From an uncultured Pseudomonadota bacterium (GTDB lineage Bacteria > Pseudomonadota > Alphaproteobacteria > Rs-D84): a DNA stretch of 43,880 bases. The notes beneath the pieces are model-generated. The model did no database searches. It had not been told where the DNA came from and worked only from the letters and a program-made list of their open reading frames with translations. The position numbers and the translations under genes were made by a program. This document shows positions 23,466-31,797 of this stretch, one piece after another. The stretch's first letter is position 1. Every line of letters begins with the position of its first letter. Location of the stretch: contig CADARU010000008.1 in assembly GCA_902790415.1 (NCBI GenBank), positions 1 through 43,880 of the forward strand, read 5' to 3'.

Positions 23466-25002
23466 GGACTTTACTCCCAAAACTTTACCGACAAACATTG
23501 AAGCCGAACAAGCCGTTCTGGCCGCGGTTTTGATGAACAATCGTGCATTGGAAAAGGTTTCTGAATTTCTGCGTGCCGAAGATTTTTCACATCCCGCGCA
23601 CCAAGAAATATATAAACTGGCCCAACGCCAATTTGCCGCCGGCATACCATTTGATATCATCACCGCAAAAAATTATTTGGACCAACAAGGAACACTGGAA
23701 TCGGTCGGTGGGGTTGAATATTTGACCCAGTTGGCCAGCGCAGGTGCAACGGTTGTTAATGTTGAACAATATGGCCAAATCGTCCATGAGAACGCGATGC
23801 GTCGTGAACTGATTAACGTGGGGCAATCTATTACTGACAATGCATTTATTGAAGATTTAGATACCCCTGTGGCAAAACAAATAGAAATCGCCGAACAAAA
23901 GTTATTTAATATGGCGGTAACCGGTGATTCTAATCGTGATATAACCCCGATTGCCGGTGCCCTTAAAAGTGCGTTATTAGAGGCCGAAATCGCGTACAAA
24001 GCCGATGGCAAATTATCGGGTCTGACCACCGGATTTCATGATTTAGATAAATCACTTAGTGGTTTGCACAAATCTAATTTGATTATTATTGCCGGTCGTC
24101 CCGCAATGGGAAAAACGACATTGGCAATGAATATCGCATTTAATGCGGCAAATGCAATTTATAATGGGCGCGCAAATGAACAGTACAAGGGCGCGGTTGC
24201 ATTTTTTAGTTTAGAAATGGGTGTATCCGAATTGGCGGCCCGTATTCTGTCTTCACAATCCAGAATTCCGGCATCTGCAATGCGTTCGGGCGCATTGACC
24301 GATGAAGATTTCTTGAAAATGACTCAGTTTTCCGATGCGATCAGTCGTATTCCTTTGTTTATAGATGATACACCGGGGATGTCGGTTCCAATGATTCGCA
24401 CGCGTGCACGTCGTTTGGCCCGTAAATACGGTGGTATCGCACTTATTGTTATCGATTATTTACAGTTATTGACTTCGCCGGGGGGCAAAAACAAAGACAA
24501 TCGTGTTCAAGAATTATCAGAAATTACCCGCAGCCTAAAAATGTTAGCCAAGGAATTAGAGGTACCTGTGATTGCCCTGTCCCAATTATCGCGCAGTGTT
24601 GAAAATCGTGATGACAAACGTCCACAGTTGGCCGATTTGCGTGAATCTGGTTCTATTGAACAAGATGCGGACATTGTTATGTTCACATATCGTGAAGAAT
24701 ATTATTTGCAGGGGCGCAATCCTTCGGAACGTATGTCAAACACCGTTAACGAAAAAATGGAAAAGTCGTGGCAGGCACGTTACGAACGCGCCAAAAACAA
24801 GGCCGATGTTATTATCGGCAAAAACCGTCATGGTCGAATAGACACCATACACATGGCGTTCTTTGGCGATTATAGTTTGTTTGATAACCTGGATGCCCAG
24901 GCAACTAATATGCCGCCTATTCCCGAAGAAAACGTTGATACAACATCATACGATGAAAACGTTCAGACCGTTGATATAGATTCAATTCCTGACGATATTT
25001 AA
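23464..25002 (+). CDS. dnaB: Replicative DNA helicase DnaB
   Basis: DnaB is the hexameric fork helicase. The 512-residue protein has the N-terminal primase-interaction domain (PTNIEAEQAVLAAVLMNN), the linker, and the RecA-like domain. In the latter Walker A is GRPAMGKTT (Lys217), with VAFFSLEMGVSELAARIL, then IVIDYLQLL and ALSQLSRSVENR following. DIVMFTYREEYY and VIIGKNRHG complete the motif set. Length and motifs are those of a chromosomal DnaB rather than a phage one. It has no Shine-Dalgarno sequence. It is the first gene of the plus-strand block that interrupts the phage terminase gene. Confidence 0.97.
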   Translation: MDFTPKTLPTNIEAEQAVLAAVLMNNRALEKVSEFLRAEDFSHPAHQEIYKLAQRQFAAGIPFDIITAKNYLDQQGTLESVGGVEYLTQLASAGATVVNVEQYGQIVHENAMRRELINVGQSITDNAFIEDLDTPVAKQIEIAEQKLFNMAVTGDSNRDITPIAGALKSALLEAEIAYKADGKLSGLTTGFHDLDKSLSGLHKSNLIIIAGRPAMGKTTLAMNIAFNAANAIYNGRANEQYKGAVAFFSLEMGVSELAARILSSQSRIPASAMRSGALTDEDFLKMTQFSDAISRIPLFIDDTPGMSVPMIRTRARRLARKYGGIALIVIDYLQLLTSPGGKNKDNRVQELSEITRSLKMLAKELEVPVIALSQLSRSVENRDDKRPQLADLRESGSIEQDADIVMFTYREEYYLQGRNPSERMSNTVNEKMEKSWQARYERAKNKADVIIGKNRHGRIDTIHMAFFGDYSLFDNLDAQATNMPPIPEENVDTTSYDENVQTVDIDSIPDDI

Positions 25003-25020
25003 TATTTTTATTCTTTTCTC

Positions 25021-25049
25021 TTGCCAAGTTTTCTAAAATTGACTATCAT
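25021..25049 (+). promoter_or_regulatory. Promoter of the XRE regulator with TTGAC-N9-GTCAA inverted repeat
   Basis: TTGCCA (25021-25026), 17 nt, TATCAT (25044-25049). The -10 box is enclosed by TTGAC (25039-25043) and GTCAA (25053-25057), which is a plausible autoregulatory operator. The gene then has CAAGGAG before its ATG. Confidence 0.5.
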
Positions 25050-25074
25050 TTTGTCAACACAAGGAGTTTTTAAT

Positions 25075-26079
25075 ATGGCACAAGAAGAAATCATTTTTCC
25101 AAACAATATAAGAAACATCCGTTTGGCCAAAGGTATGAAGATGACAGAATTGGCGCGCCAATCTGGTTTGTCTTTGTCTGCTGTGTCAAAAATTGAAAAA
25201 GGCGTTCGCAGATTAAACCAAAAACAACTGTTGAATATTTGTAATCTGTTGGGATGCAAATTGTCTGACATCTTTATCAAAGACACTGACGAAGTTGCAT
25301 CAAAATGGCAAGACGAAATAAACCGTCGTATGACCGACAACGAAGACAGTGGTTTAAAAATATTTGGCAGTGGTATTCGTAAAATTCGCCAACAATCCGG
25401 TAAAACTATCGCCCAGGCCGCAAAAGATGCCGGCATGACATTGTCTGTTTATCACAAGATAGAAGTTGGGCAACGTGAAATTTACAAAAACGAAATTGAA
25501 CCGTTGGCACAATCTTTTGCGCACACTGTTGATTCTATGTTTGATAAAATCGCGCAATTATATAAATCTGGCGAATTAACGAAACAAATGAACAAGGTCA
25601 AAGACAAGATTAAATCCGCCTTGGTCGCAGACGATTCAACATCGGACAGTTCTCGTGGTTTGTTATACGGTGCAAAATTGTATGATAATGCCCGCAATAA
25701 ATTGATTCCGGTGTTTGGTGTTGCACAAGGCAAAGCGATTGCTTTCAAAAAATCCGATACAAAAATGATTACCGCCCCGGCCAGTTTGGAAGGTCGTCGT
25801 GGTGTTTACGCAATTGCACCGAATTCTAAACGTTTGGGTGGCTTTATACCGGCCAAATCTTACGTTTTTGCCGATTGCAAAATACCGGCAGGCAACGGGG
25901 ATTTAGCGGTTTTTATTGACCAAGATTTCAAAACATTAAAAACAGATGAAGAAATTGTTGCGAATATTGCGGTCGTTCATCGTGATTCCAAAGGAAACCT
26001 GTATGGCCAAATGCTAGCGCCAGACGAAAAAATTACCGCGAAAACCATGCACAAGGTTGTCATGATTATAACAGAATAA
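25075..26079 (+). CDS. XRE-type regulator with two helix-turn-helix domains and an S24-like C-terminus
   Basis: The 334-residue protein carries two Cro/C1-type DNA-binding domains: residues about 8-65 (NIRLAKGMKMTELARQSGLS, LSAVSKIEKGVR) and about 100-155 (IRKIRQQSGKTIAQAAKDAG, SVYHKIEVGQR). A C-terminal domain (GGFIPAKSYVFADCKIPAGN, then DLAVFIDQD) resembles the S24/LexA fold. I do not see the Ser-Lys dyad or Ala-Gly cleavage site, so it is probably not self-cleaving. ATG 25075 follows CAAGGAG. It lies 72 nt after dnaB. It may be a host regulator or the resident phage repressor. Confidence 0.82.
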   Translation: MAQEEIIFPNNIRNIRLAKGMKMTELARQSGLSLSAVSKIEKGVRRLNQKQLLNICNLLGCKLSDIFIKDTDEVASKWQDEINRRMTDNEDSGLKIFGSGIRKIRQQSGKTIAQAAKDAGMTLSVYHKIEVGQREIYKNEIEPLAQSFAHTVDSMFDKIAQLYKSGELTKQMNKVKDKIKSALVADDSTSDSSRGLLYGAKLYDNARNKLIPVFGVAQGKAIAFKKSDTKMITAPASLEGRRGVYAIAPNSKRLGGFIPAKSYVFADCKIPAGNGDLAVFIDQDFKTLKTDEEIVANIAVVHRDSKGNLYGQMLAPDEKITAKTMHKVVMIITE

Positions 26080-26108
26080 AATCATCGGCTTAAGGGGGCC
26101 CAAACGAG

Positions 26109-26783
26109 ATGAAAGCCAAGGCAAGTGTTGTAGCACAAAAACTGTTAAACCTGTATCGCCAGGCCCACGTCATACAAGGCGGTTGGGCCGCCGTAAACCA
26201 GGTCTTTGTTTCCGAAGCGACCCAAGATGTTTTATCCGAATTGCATGATTTGCCTACGGGTAAAAATTTGGTTACACATATATCTAATTTGCGCGATGGC
26301 ACAACCCCGATGGATTCTATTGCACGTGAATTATTGCCATACGGCGGCATGATGGCAACCAGTATGGAATCTGTTGTTTTGTCTCCAGAAGAAACAGATG
26401 AAATTTTATCCGCGATAAATTCATTTTCACCTGATGAAAATGGATTGACGGTGTTTATGCAAACACCTGCTGTTCGGCAATTTGGTGCAAAATGGCCCAC
26501 AATTATACGTAACGCGATTTCTGATAATCATGATGCGATTGAACGTTTGGATAATATTATCAATATTTGGAACGCACGCAATATGTGGTCAATGGCAAAC
26601 AATATCGTTAACCAACCAATAAATGATAGAACACGCGCGCAATTACAGGTTGATATGCCAGAATACGAAACATATTTACCAATGTTCGGCGATGCAGGAC
26701 GCGATTTATTAAAACGGCTGCGCGATTTGACCAGTTCTATGCCTAAAAGCGAAGAACCAACTAAATTCCCCCAAGACGACTAG
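26109..26783 (+). CDS. Hypothetical protein, 224 residues
   Basis: I do not recognise this protein. It is soluble, mostly helical and of mixed charge. Its best-defined segments are VVAQKLLNLYRQAHVIQGGW, the LPYGGMMATSMESVVLSPEE loop and RAQLQVDMPEYETYLPMFGD. There is no signal or membrane segment. A GGGGG precedes the ATG by 10 nt. It follows the XRE gene after 29 nt and ends exactly at the CTAG shared with the stop codon of the terminase ATPase half. It is the third gene of the block that separates the terminase halves. Confidence 0.7.
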   Translation: MKAKASVVAQKLLNLYRQAHVIQGGWAAVNQVFVSEATQDVLSELHDLPTGKNLVTHISNLRDGTTPMDSIARELLPYGGMMATSMESVVLSPEETDEILSAINSFSPDENGLTVFMQTPAVRQFGAKWPTIIRNAISDNHDAIERLDNIINIWNARNMWSMANNIVNQPINDRTRAQLQVDMPEYETYLPMFGDAGRDLLKRLRDLTSSMPKSEEPTKFPQDD

Positions 26784-27373
26784 GCAACACAATAAATACT
26801 GTTCATCGTATGTGGGGTCCCGATATAAATCATTGTGCCTGTTGGCGACAAAATAAAATCAAGTTCACGCAATCTTTCCCGCAATGCCTGGCGCTTACGT
26901 GCGGTATTACATGTATTGGGAACCTCGACATCATCGCATATAATTAAATCGGCGCGCATACCGGTAATATTTCCTGATATTCCTTGGCAAACAACTGATG
27001 GTTCACGAATTCCAACCGGGCGATTTATTGTTATTTTATTTTCAGACCATTCTCGTTTATTTTTTGGAATCATCTCTGTACACCATGGATGGTTTTCCAA
27101 AATATGCCTAATATGCATAACCATGCGCGATGCCTGTTTGGATTCCGCAGATAAAATCAGAATTCGCGTTTGCGGATGCAGATATAAAACACATGCAGCA
27201 AAAATTCCAACTATTGTTGATTTCCCAGAATGCCGAAATGCCATAAGTAAACCACGCCCACCATCAGATTCAAACAAATTTGTTAAAAATTCCGTCATTT
27301 TTCGATGGTGTGGCGGTGTTGAAAGCCCCAAAACAGAATTCCATCCTTCTAAAAAACTGATATATTGGTTCAT
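26780..27373 (-). CDS. Terminase large subunit, N-terminal ATPase half
   Basis: The terminase motor packages phage DNA. This 197-residue product contains the ATPase domain: Walker A MAFRHSGKST (Lys51), Walker B ADLIICDDVE (residues 141-150) and motif III in SPTGTMIYIGTPHT. It stops at GTPHTMNSIYCVA, exactly where the family continues into the nuclease linker found at 23465. Together the halves give about 480 residues, a full-length terminase, with nothing obvious lost. The stop codon overlaps the stop of the convergent unknown gene. Confidence 0.85.
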   Translation of the reverse strand: MNQYISFLEGWNSVLGLSTPPHHRKMTEFLTNLFESDGGRGLLMAFRHSGKSTIVGIFAACVLYLHPQTRILILSAESKQASRMVMHIRHILENHPWCTEMIPKNKREWSENKITINRPVGIREPSVVCQGISGNITGMRADLIICDDVEVPNTCNTARKRQALRERLRELDFILSPTGTMIYIGTPHTMNSIYCVA

Positions 27374-27379
27374 ATTTCA

Positions 27380-27724
27380 TTAAACTAAATCATCCAAATG
27401 TTTCAAGATAGAGGTTAGGATATTTTTCTTTTTTGCGGTCGCATTTCTTAATTTTTCAATATTTGCCCGCTTTTTTTCATTATAAGGTTCTTCGGTTTCT
27501 TGGCGCAAACGTTCCAAAACATTATCTTGGGTTTGACCATGTGCCGACATCCCATTTGCACCATATTTTGCACGTTGTGTGGCTAAAACTTTTTTTACCA
27601 GATTTTTCTTTTCCGATTCGTTTTTCGCCATTTGATTCAAAATTTCTTTTTTTGCAGATTCTGATGCTTTTTTATTACTTCTGTAATCTAAAACATCGGA
27701 AACATCTGATACAAGTTGTCCCAT
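27380..27724 (-). CDS. Phage virion-associated coiled-coil protein
   Basis: The 114-residue, highly charged protein is mostly helical (SESAKKEILNQMAKNESEKK, KRANIEKLRNATAKKKNILT). Its middle segment VLATQRAKYGANGMSAHGQT is like that of small proteins encoded between tail tubular and terminase genes in BPP-1-type podoviruses. The function is not known. A strong AAAGGAG precedes the start. The terminase half starts 6 nt after it. Confidence 0.65.
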   Translation of the reverse strand: MGQLVSDVSDVLDYRSNKKASESAKKEILNQMAKNESEKKNLVKKVLATQRAKYGANGMSAHGQTQDNVLERLRQETEEPYNEKKRANIEKLRNATAKKKNILTSILKHLDDLV

Positions 27725-27745
27725 AAAAAACTCCTTTGATTTTTG

Positions 27746-29443
27746 TTATATTTGATAACGTCCGTAAACCGTTACAGACAATATTTTTAAAGGCATCGTA
27801 TCGTTGCACGAAATTGTCCATGGTAACGCAGAAAAATCTTTTTTGGTTCCCAATAAATTTACTGTGGCATCACCTGTATATCCGGATGCCCCTATTTCAT
27901 AAACATCGTTTGGAAAAACAAAAGATTGTCCATTTACGTTTAATGTTTTTGAATTCAATAACCCGACAGTTATTTTTTTGATTCTTAACGCATGAACATT
28001 ATGGCCAGATACCCTAATCGGCATTCCTGTGGCACACATCGTATATGTATAAGTTTCAGAATCACTTAAACATTGTTCTGAAAACTTTTCCAACGTAAAA
28101 TTATTGTTACGCGCAACAACAACATACGTTTCGTTTCCACAAATCCCAACAGATTTAAATAGTCCGGTGGTTGTATAACGCCCCCATGCCAATATCCCTA
28201 GCCCAGTATCACGATTTAATACCGCCATATCACCACTTTCTAAGACAACGTATAAACGTTTTTCTTTTTTGTTATACGCAATATCACATGGCGATTTAAC
28301 CAGATGATATGCAAGCAAAGACAAATTGTTCGCATTATATTTTTCGCCCAAATCATCCAAAGCCAATTCACGAATATCGCGATTTGATACAAAAATTGTC
28401 GCATCTTCCATTTTTTGCGGCGGGAAATAACGCGTTGGATTTGAACCAATGGCGGTATGCATCCTTATATCAACCGAAGACGGGGTTAATGGGATATTTG
28501 AAATAACCCATTCGCCCTCAGATGTTAAAACCTGTAAACTGTTACTGCTGGCCAGTGCGCAAATCTGTTGACTTTTATCCGAAATCAAGGTCAGATATAT
28601 TGCTTCGTCATCTAATCCCGTCCCCAGATTAAAGCAATCGTGTTTTCCAACGCATGACATCCATATTCCGGCCGGCCAAGATTTTGCACCACCAAACACT
28701 AATCTGTCTTGATGAAACGTAATACTGCATGGCCATCCACGTGTCCTGCTAAACGCTGCTTCTTGCCAATCAGATATTGGATCGGTGGGCAAGTTATATG
28801 CACCATTACACGCGGCAACAACATCTGTTGAACTGATATATTCAGAAATCGTCCATGTTTTCCCCAGCAACGAAAAATACCCATACAGATGTTGCCGGGT
28901 CCAAAAAGGTTCACTGGTTATAAAATGAACTTTGTTGTCAGAATATGTCGTTGAAATTGTTATGCCTGTGGTATCTTCAAATCGCATAAAAGGTATATCT
29001 GCGTTATAGCCATCCGATGTAGAAAACGTAAAATCGCGCAATTTAAACCGATTTGTGTCCCAATATAAAACTTGGGGGATATAATCCGGATGAACGAATA
29101 TCATCGTTCCGAAACGTTCGGCATATTGCAATATATTTAAATCAACATCAGACCACGGCATGGCAATACTCTGCGCCAATGTGCCATTTAAAAACATTTT
29201 TATATAACCATTGCCCAATGCCAAGATATAATTTTTTGTTTCAGATGCCGAAAAAGAAATCAACTTGGCATTTGAATTTAACGTGGCAATTTTTTCTAGA
29301 CCTGGGCGACGCGCCAATCCACCACCGGGAACAACATCCATATTTTCCAAATATGCCAGCCCGCGAATTTCATCATTTGCGAAAAATTCTGGGGCCACTT
29401 CACCATTTGCAAAAGAATTTTGTGTTTTTATAAAATTAGACAT
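27746..29443 (-). CDS. Tail tubular protein B-like phage protein
   Basis: The 565-residue protein starts with the family pattern of T7 gp12-like tail/nozzle proteins: TQNSFANGEVAPEFFANDEI, then LENMDVVPGGGLARRPGLEK. Next come beta-rich repeats typical of a propeller (WQEAAFSRTRGWPCSITFHQ, DRLVFGGAKSWPAGIW). The length is near that of relatives (600-800) but on the short side. An AAGGAAT site precedes the ATG. It sits between tail tubular A and the coiled-coil gene in a tightly packed minus-strand series. Confidence 0.78.
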   Translation of the reverse strand: MSNFIKTQNSFANGEVAPEFFANDEIRGLAYLENMDVVPGGGLARRPGLEKIATLNSNAKLISFSASETKNYILALGNGYIKMFLNGTLAQSIAMPWSDVDLNILQYAERFGTMIFVHPDYIPQVLYWDTNRFKLRDFTFSTSDGYNADIPFMRFEDTTGITISTTYSDNKVHFITSEPFWTRQHLYGYFSLLGKTWTISEYISSTDVVAACNGAYNLPTDPISDWQEAAFSRTRGWPCSITFHQDRLVFGGAKSWPAGIWMSCVGKHDCFNLGTGLDDEAIYLTLISDKSQQICALASSNSLQVLTSEGEWVISNIPLTPSSVDIRMHTAIGSNPTRYFPPQKMEDATIFVSNRDIRELALDDLGEKYNANNLSLLAYHLVKSPCDIAYNKKEKRLYVVLESGDMAVLNRDTGLGILAWGRYTTTGLFKSVGICGNETYVVVARNNNFTLEKFSEQCLSDSETYTYTMCATGMPIRVSGHNVHALRIKKITVGLLNSKTLNVNGQSFVFPNDVYEIGASGYTGDATVNLLGTKKDFSALPWTISCNDTMPLKILSVTVYGRYQI

Positions 29444-29468
29444 TTTTTATTCCTTGGTTGGATGGTTA

Positions 29469-29984
29469 TTAAAATCTGGCATCTATCAAAGAAAATGATT
29501 CTATTCCGGTGCCAGAGTTCATTGTGCTGTCTATGAATTTTGTGGTCTGTAATTCTGTTTCATATAATGCCACCATTGTTCTAAACACTGTTTGGTCAGA
29601 TAATAACGGCATACAAAATTCCATTGCTAATTTCGTCGTAACCAACGACACAAAATAACTAGGGAAACTTTCCACATCCACACGCGATATTGCCAATACA
29701 GAAATCTTGTTTCCATCGGCAATAATTTTATTTTTGCTAACTTTGCCATGAACCTTGACTATTCGCAGAATATCCGAAGGTATTTCAAATACCCCATCTT
29801 GGTTTTTAACTAATTCACGTATTCCACATGCGAAATTCCATGGATGCGCAGATAATAAATTATCTATGACAAAATCCACCAATGTTTTGCCTAATTTCGC
29901 AGAAGGCGTATCGGAATCTAACGTTTCTATTGGTTGTTCGCCCAATTTTAATAATGCCATTGAACATAAATCTATTTTGGTCAT
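29469..29984 (-). CDS. Tail tubular protein A-like phage protein
   Basis: The 171-residue product has the gp11-like start MTKIDLCSMALLKLGEQPIE, then LLSAHPWNFACGIRELV (Ala-His-Pro-Trp-x-Phe is the usual core) and a PSDILRIVKV strand. ATG 29984 is preferred because homologues begin directly before 'I.LCS.ALLKLG'; a start at 29996 would add four residues. It precedes the tail tubular B-like gene, as in podoviruses. A terminator-like hairpin lies upstream. Confidence 0.78.
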   Translation of the reverse strand: MTKIDLCSMALLKLGEQPIETLDSDTPSAKLGKTLVDFVIDNLLSAHPWNFACGIRELVKNQDGVFEIPSDILRIVKVHGKVSKNKIIADGNKISVLAISRVDVESFPSYFVSLVTTKLAMEFCMPLLSDQTVFRTMVALYETELQTTKFIDSTMNSGTGIESFSLIDARF

Positions 29985-30021
29985 CGTATTCACCATTTTT
30001 TATCAACTAAATCAAAACAAA

Positions 30022-30043
30022 GGGGGCAAAAATAAACGCCCCC
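30022..30043 (-). terminator. Terminator between capsid and tail genes
   Basis: On the minus strand GGGGGC and GCCCCC form a 6-bp GC stem followed by a T-rich tract. It could separate capsid from tail expression. Confidence 0.6.
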
Positions 30044-30065
30044 TGCCCATAAAAAAATAAACAAA

Positions 30066-30296
30066 CTACGCCAACGCACCCGTGGTAACGACACCTTCGC
30101 TAACAGTAATTTTCTTTATAGAAGTATTATCTGATGCATTAATAATAACAACATCACCGGAATTCATCAGCGAACTTATCGCATTAAAATAACCGCTGGT
30201 GGTAATTGTCGTCATTGTTTCGTTTGCACAATAATGCCACAATGTAAAACCGTTAGCATACGCAATTACCGACAAATTTTTATTTTGAAAAGCCAT
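30066..30296 (-). CDS. Small phage structural protein
   Basis: The 76-residue product (MAFQNKNLSVIAYANGFTLW, then YFNAISSLMNSGDVVIINA) matches a short protein often found after the major capsid gene in alphaproteobacterial prophages and probably decorates the head. ATG 30296 is chosen because AAAGGAG lies 7 nt upstream; the ATG at 30302 is too close to it. It starts 14 nt after the capsid gene ends. Confidence 0.68.
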   Translation of the reverse strand: MAFQNKNLSVIAYANGFTLWHYCANETMTTITTSGYFNAISSLMNSGDVVIINASDNTSIKKITVSEGVVTTGALA

Positions 30297-30310
30297 TATC
30301 ATACTCCTTT

Positions 30311-31126
30311 TTATTCATCACACTTAACACGCACGATACCATCAGCATCAATCAGAACCGCACCTTGGGACATGCTGTTGCTGATAAAGTGCGCGGCGCG
30401 TTCGCCGTGCCAAGAAATATCTGTTTTAACTTCTTGACCACATGCGTGCCCAATGCTGGACGCGTGATAAATAAAGCAATCACGTTTGTCAGATGCAACC
30501 GGCAAATCATTATGCATAATCCATGTGATACCCAACCATTTCTTGATTGCGCCGCCTGTTACAAACGGTAAATCGTTACCGACATAATCGGCCGAAACAA
30601 ATTCATCTATACCCAACAATTCGTTCCATTGGTGTACACCAACAACCGCAAATCTGCGACCATCATCAGGCACATCATTTGTATTCAATTTTTCAATGGC
30701 TTCTAAAATCAACGATTTTGTTAAACCTGTTGAATAATCGCCAACATATTGCGTTGCGTTATTCATTGCGCCAATAATCAATTCATCGGTTTTACGTCCC
30801 AATGCGTACGCACCCGCAGATGCAACTACACGACGTTCATCAACATTGATTTTTAATTCATCCAATGCATCAACCCAATCACCGGCATAATAATCCTGTA
30901 AAGTACATTCCACAGGTGTATGATTTAAATTCATAACCGGCACAATTCCATGGCGTGATTTTGTACTGGCAATACCTTTGCCGACTTTCTGAAATGTTGT
31001 AGATGTTCCGACAACCCCAGATTTGCTGCGTATAGTCGAGCGCAGTTTTGTTCCCATCTGTTGATATGCCAAATGAACATCTGCTTCAAATTGTTTCACA
31101 AAAACTTGGTCTATTGAAACAGACAT
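30311..31126 (-). CDS. Major capsid protein
   Basis: The 271-residue protein starts at the ATG after AAAAAGGAAAAATC (MSVSIDQVFVKQFEADVHLA) and continues with YQQMGTKLRSTIRSKSGVVG. The centre has TLQDYYAGDWVDALDELKIN and AGAYALGRKTDELIIGAMN, and the end has ITWIMHNDLPV. This is the capsid pattern of small podovirus-like prophages of alphaproteobacteria. It is somewhat shorter than the usual 300-350 residues. The frame is intact. The gene is separated from the scaffold gene by a histone-like gene with its own terminators. Confidence 0.8.
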   Translation of the reverse strand: MSVSIDQVFVKQFEADVHLAYQQMGTKLRSTIRSKSGVVGTSTTFQKVGKGIASTKSRHGIVPVMNLNHTPVECTLQDYYAGDWVDALDELKINVDERRVVASAGAYALGRKTDELIIGAMNNATQYVGDYSTGLTKSLILEAIEKLNTNDVPDDGRRFAVVGVHQWNELLGIDEFVSADYVGNDLPFVTGGAIKKWLGITWIMHNDLPVASDKRDCFIYHASSIGHACGQEVKTDISWHGERAAHFISNSMSQGAVLIDADGIVRVKCDE

Positions 31127-31262
31127 GATTTTTCCTTTTTTTACATATTGATTGAAACGGTGAACAAATTCACCAAAACATAATTTGACATTGGTTATAC
31201 AGTTACGTGCCAAAATCAAACGCAAAAAACAGGGTCCATAAAAAACGGATTATCCTAAAAAA

Positions 31263-31328
31263 AATTCAGTTACACCGATTAAATGTAACTGAAATTTTTA
31301 TTAAAAATGCCCGCATTTGCGGGCATTA
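31263..31328 (-). terminator. Tandem terminators after the histone H1-like gene
   Basis: On the minus strand ATGCCCGC-AAAT-GCGGGCAT with T5 comes first (about 31304-31328). TTCAGTTACA/TGTAACTGAA is a 10-bp stem with T8 (31263-31296). They end the H1-like transcript before the capsid gene. Confidence 0.8.
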
Positions 31329-31346
31329 CAAAATCAAGAAACTAAC

Positions 31347-31682
31347 TTATTTTTTCTTGGCACATGCTTTTTTTGCACATGGCTTTTTTGCGACAACCTT
31401 TTTTGCAACAGGTTTTTTTGCAGCAACTTTTTTAACCGCTACTTTTTTAGCAACTGGTTTTTTTGCAGCAACTTTCTTTGCAACAGGTTTTTTCGCAGCT
31501 ACTTTTTTAACCGCTACTTTCTTAGCAACTGGTTTTTTTGCAGCAACTTTTTTAACCGCAGGTTTTTTTGCAGCCGGTTTTTTCGCAGCTACTTTTTTAG
31601 CAGCCGGTTTTTTTGCAGCAGGTTTTGCAGCAGGTTTCGCCGCTGTTTTTTTCGCCGCAGATTTCAAGAATGTGAATGCCAT
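31347..31682 (-). CDS. Histone H1-like Lys/Ala-rich DNA-binding protein
   Basis: After the start MAFTFLKSAAKKTAAKPAAK the 111-residue protein is almost only Ala, Lys, Pro and Val, in AAKKPVAKKVAVKK-type repeats, ending PCAKKACAKKK. Such AlgP/Hc1-like proteins bind and compact DNA without sequence preference. ATG 31682 follows AAAGGAGAG. It has its own promoter (TTTACT-17-TAAAAT, upstream) and tandem terminators, so it is a separate unit inside the virion cassette, between scaffold and capsid. The phenylalanine-rich frames on the opposite strand are antisense artefacts. Confidence 0.85.
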   Translation of the reverse strand: MAFTFLKSAAKKTAAKPAAKPAAKKPAAKKVAAKKPAAKKPAVKKVAAKKPVAKKVAVKKVAAKKPVAKKVAAKKPVAKKVAVKKVAAKKPVAKKVVAKKPCAKKACAKKK

Positions 31683-31797
31683 TCTTCTCTCCTTTCTGTT
31701 TTTTGCATAGAACAAATTATTTTTGTTCTTGATTGTATTTTATATCAAAGATAAAAAATAGTAAAGAAGAAAAGTAATTTTTATTAAAAAAAATTCA

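Noticed and set aside
23464-25002. dnaB as a phage-encoded helicase belonging to the cassette
   Set aside because: It lies on the opposite strand, and its full-length motifs and N-terminal domain read as a chromosomal DnaB. A phage origin cannot be excluded without a tree.
23440-26800. An intein, group I/II intron or insertion sequence as the cause of the terminase split
   Set aside because: The intervening DNA has no splicing motifs, reverse transcriptase, homing endonuclease or transposase, and no clear target duplication at the junctions (only a shared ATACT).
31347-31682. Short repeats resembling a CRISPR array
   Set aside because: The repetition is codon-level Ala-Lys repetition inside a gene, with no spacers of constant length.
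31207-31754. Two long phenylalanine/alanine-rich frames opposite the histone-like gene
   Set aside because: They are the antisense reading of Ala/Lys repeats; the minus-strand gene has a ribosome site and terminators.
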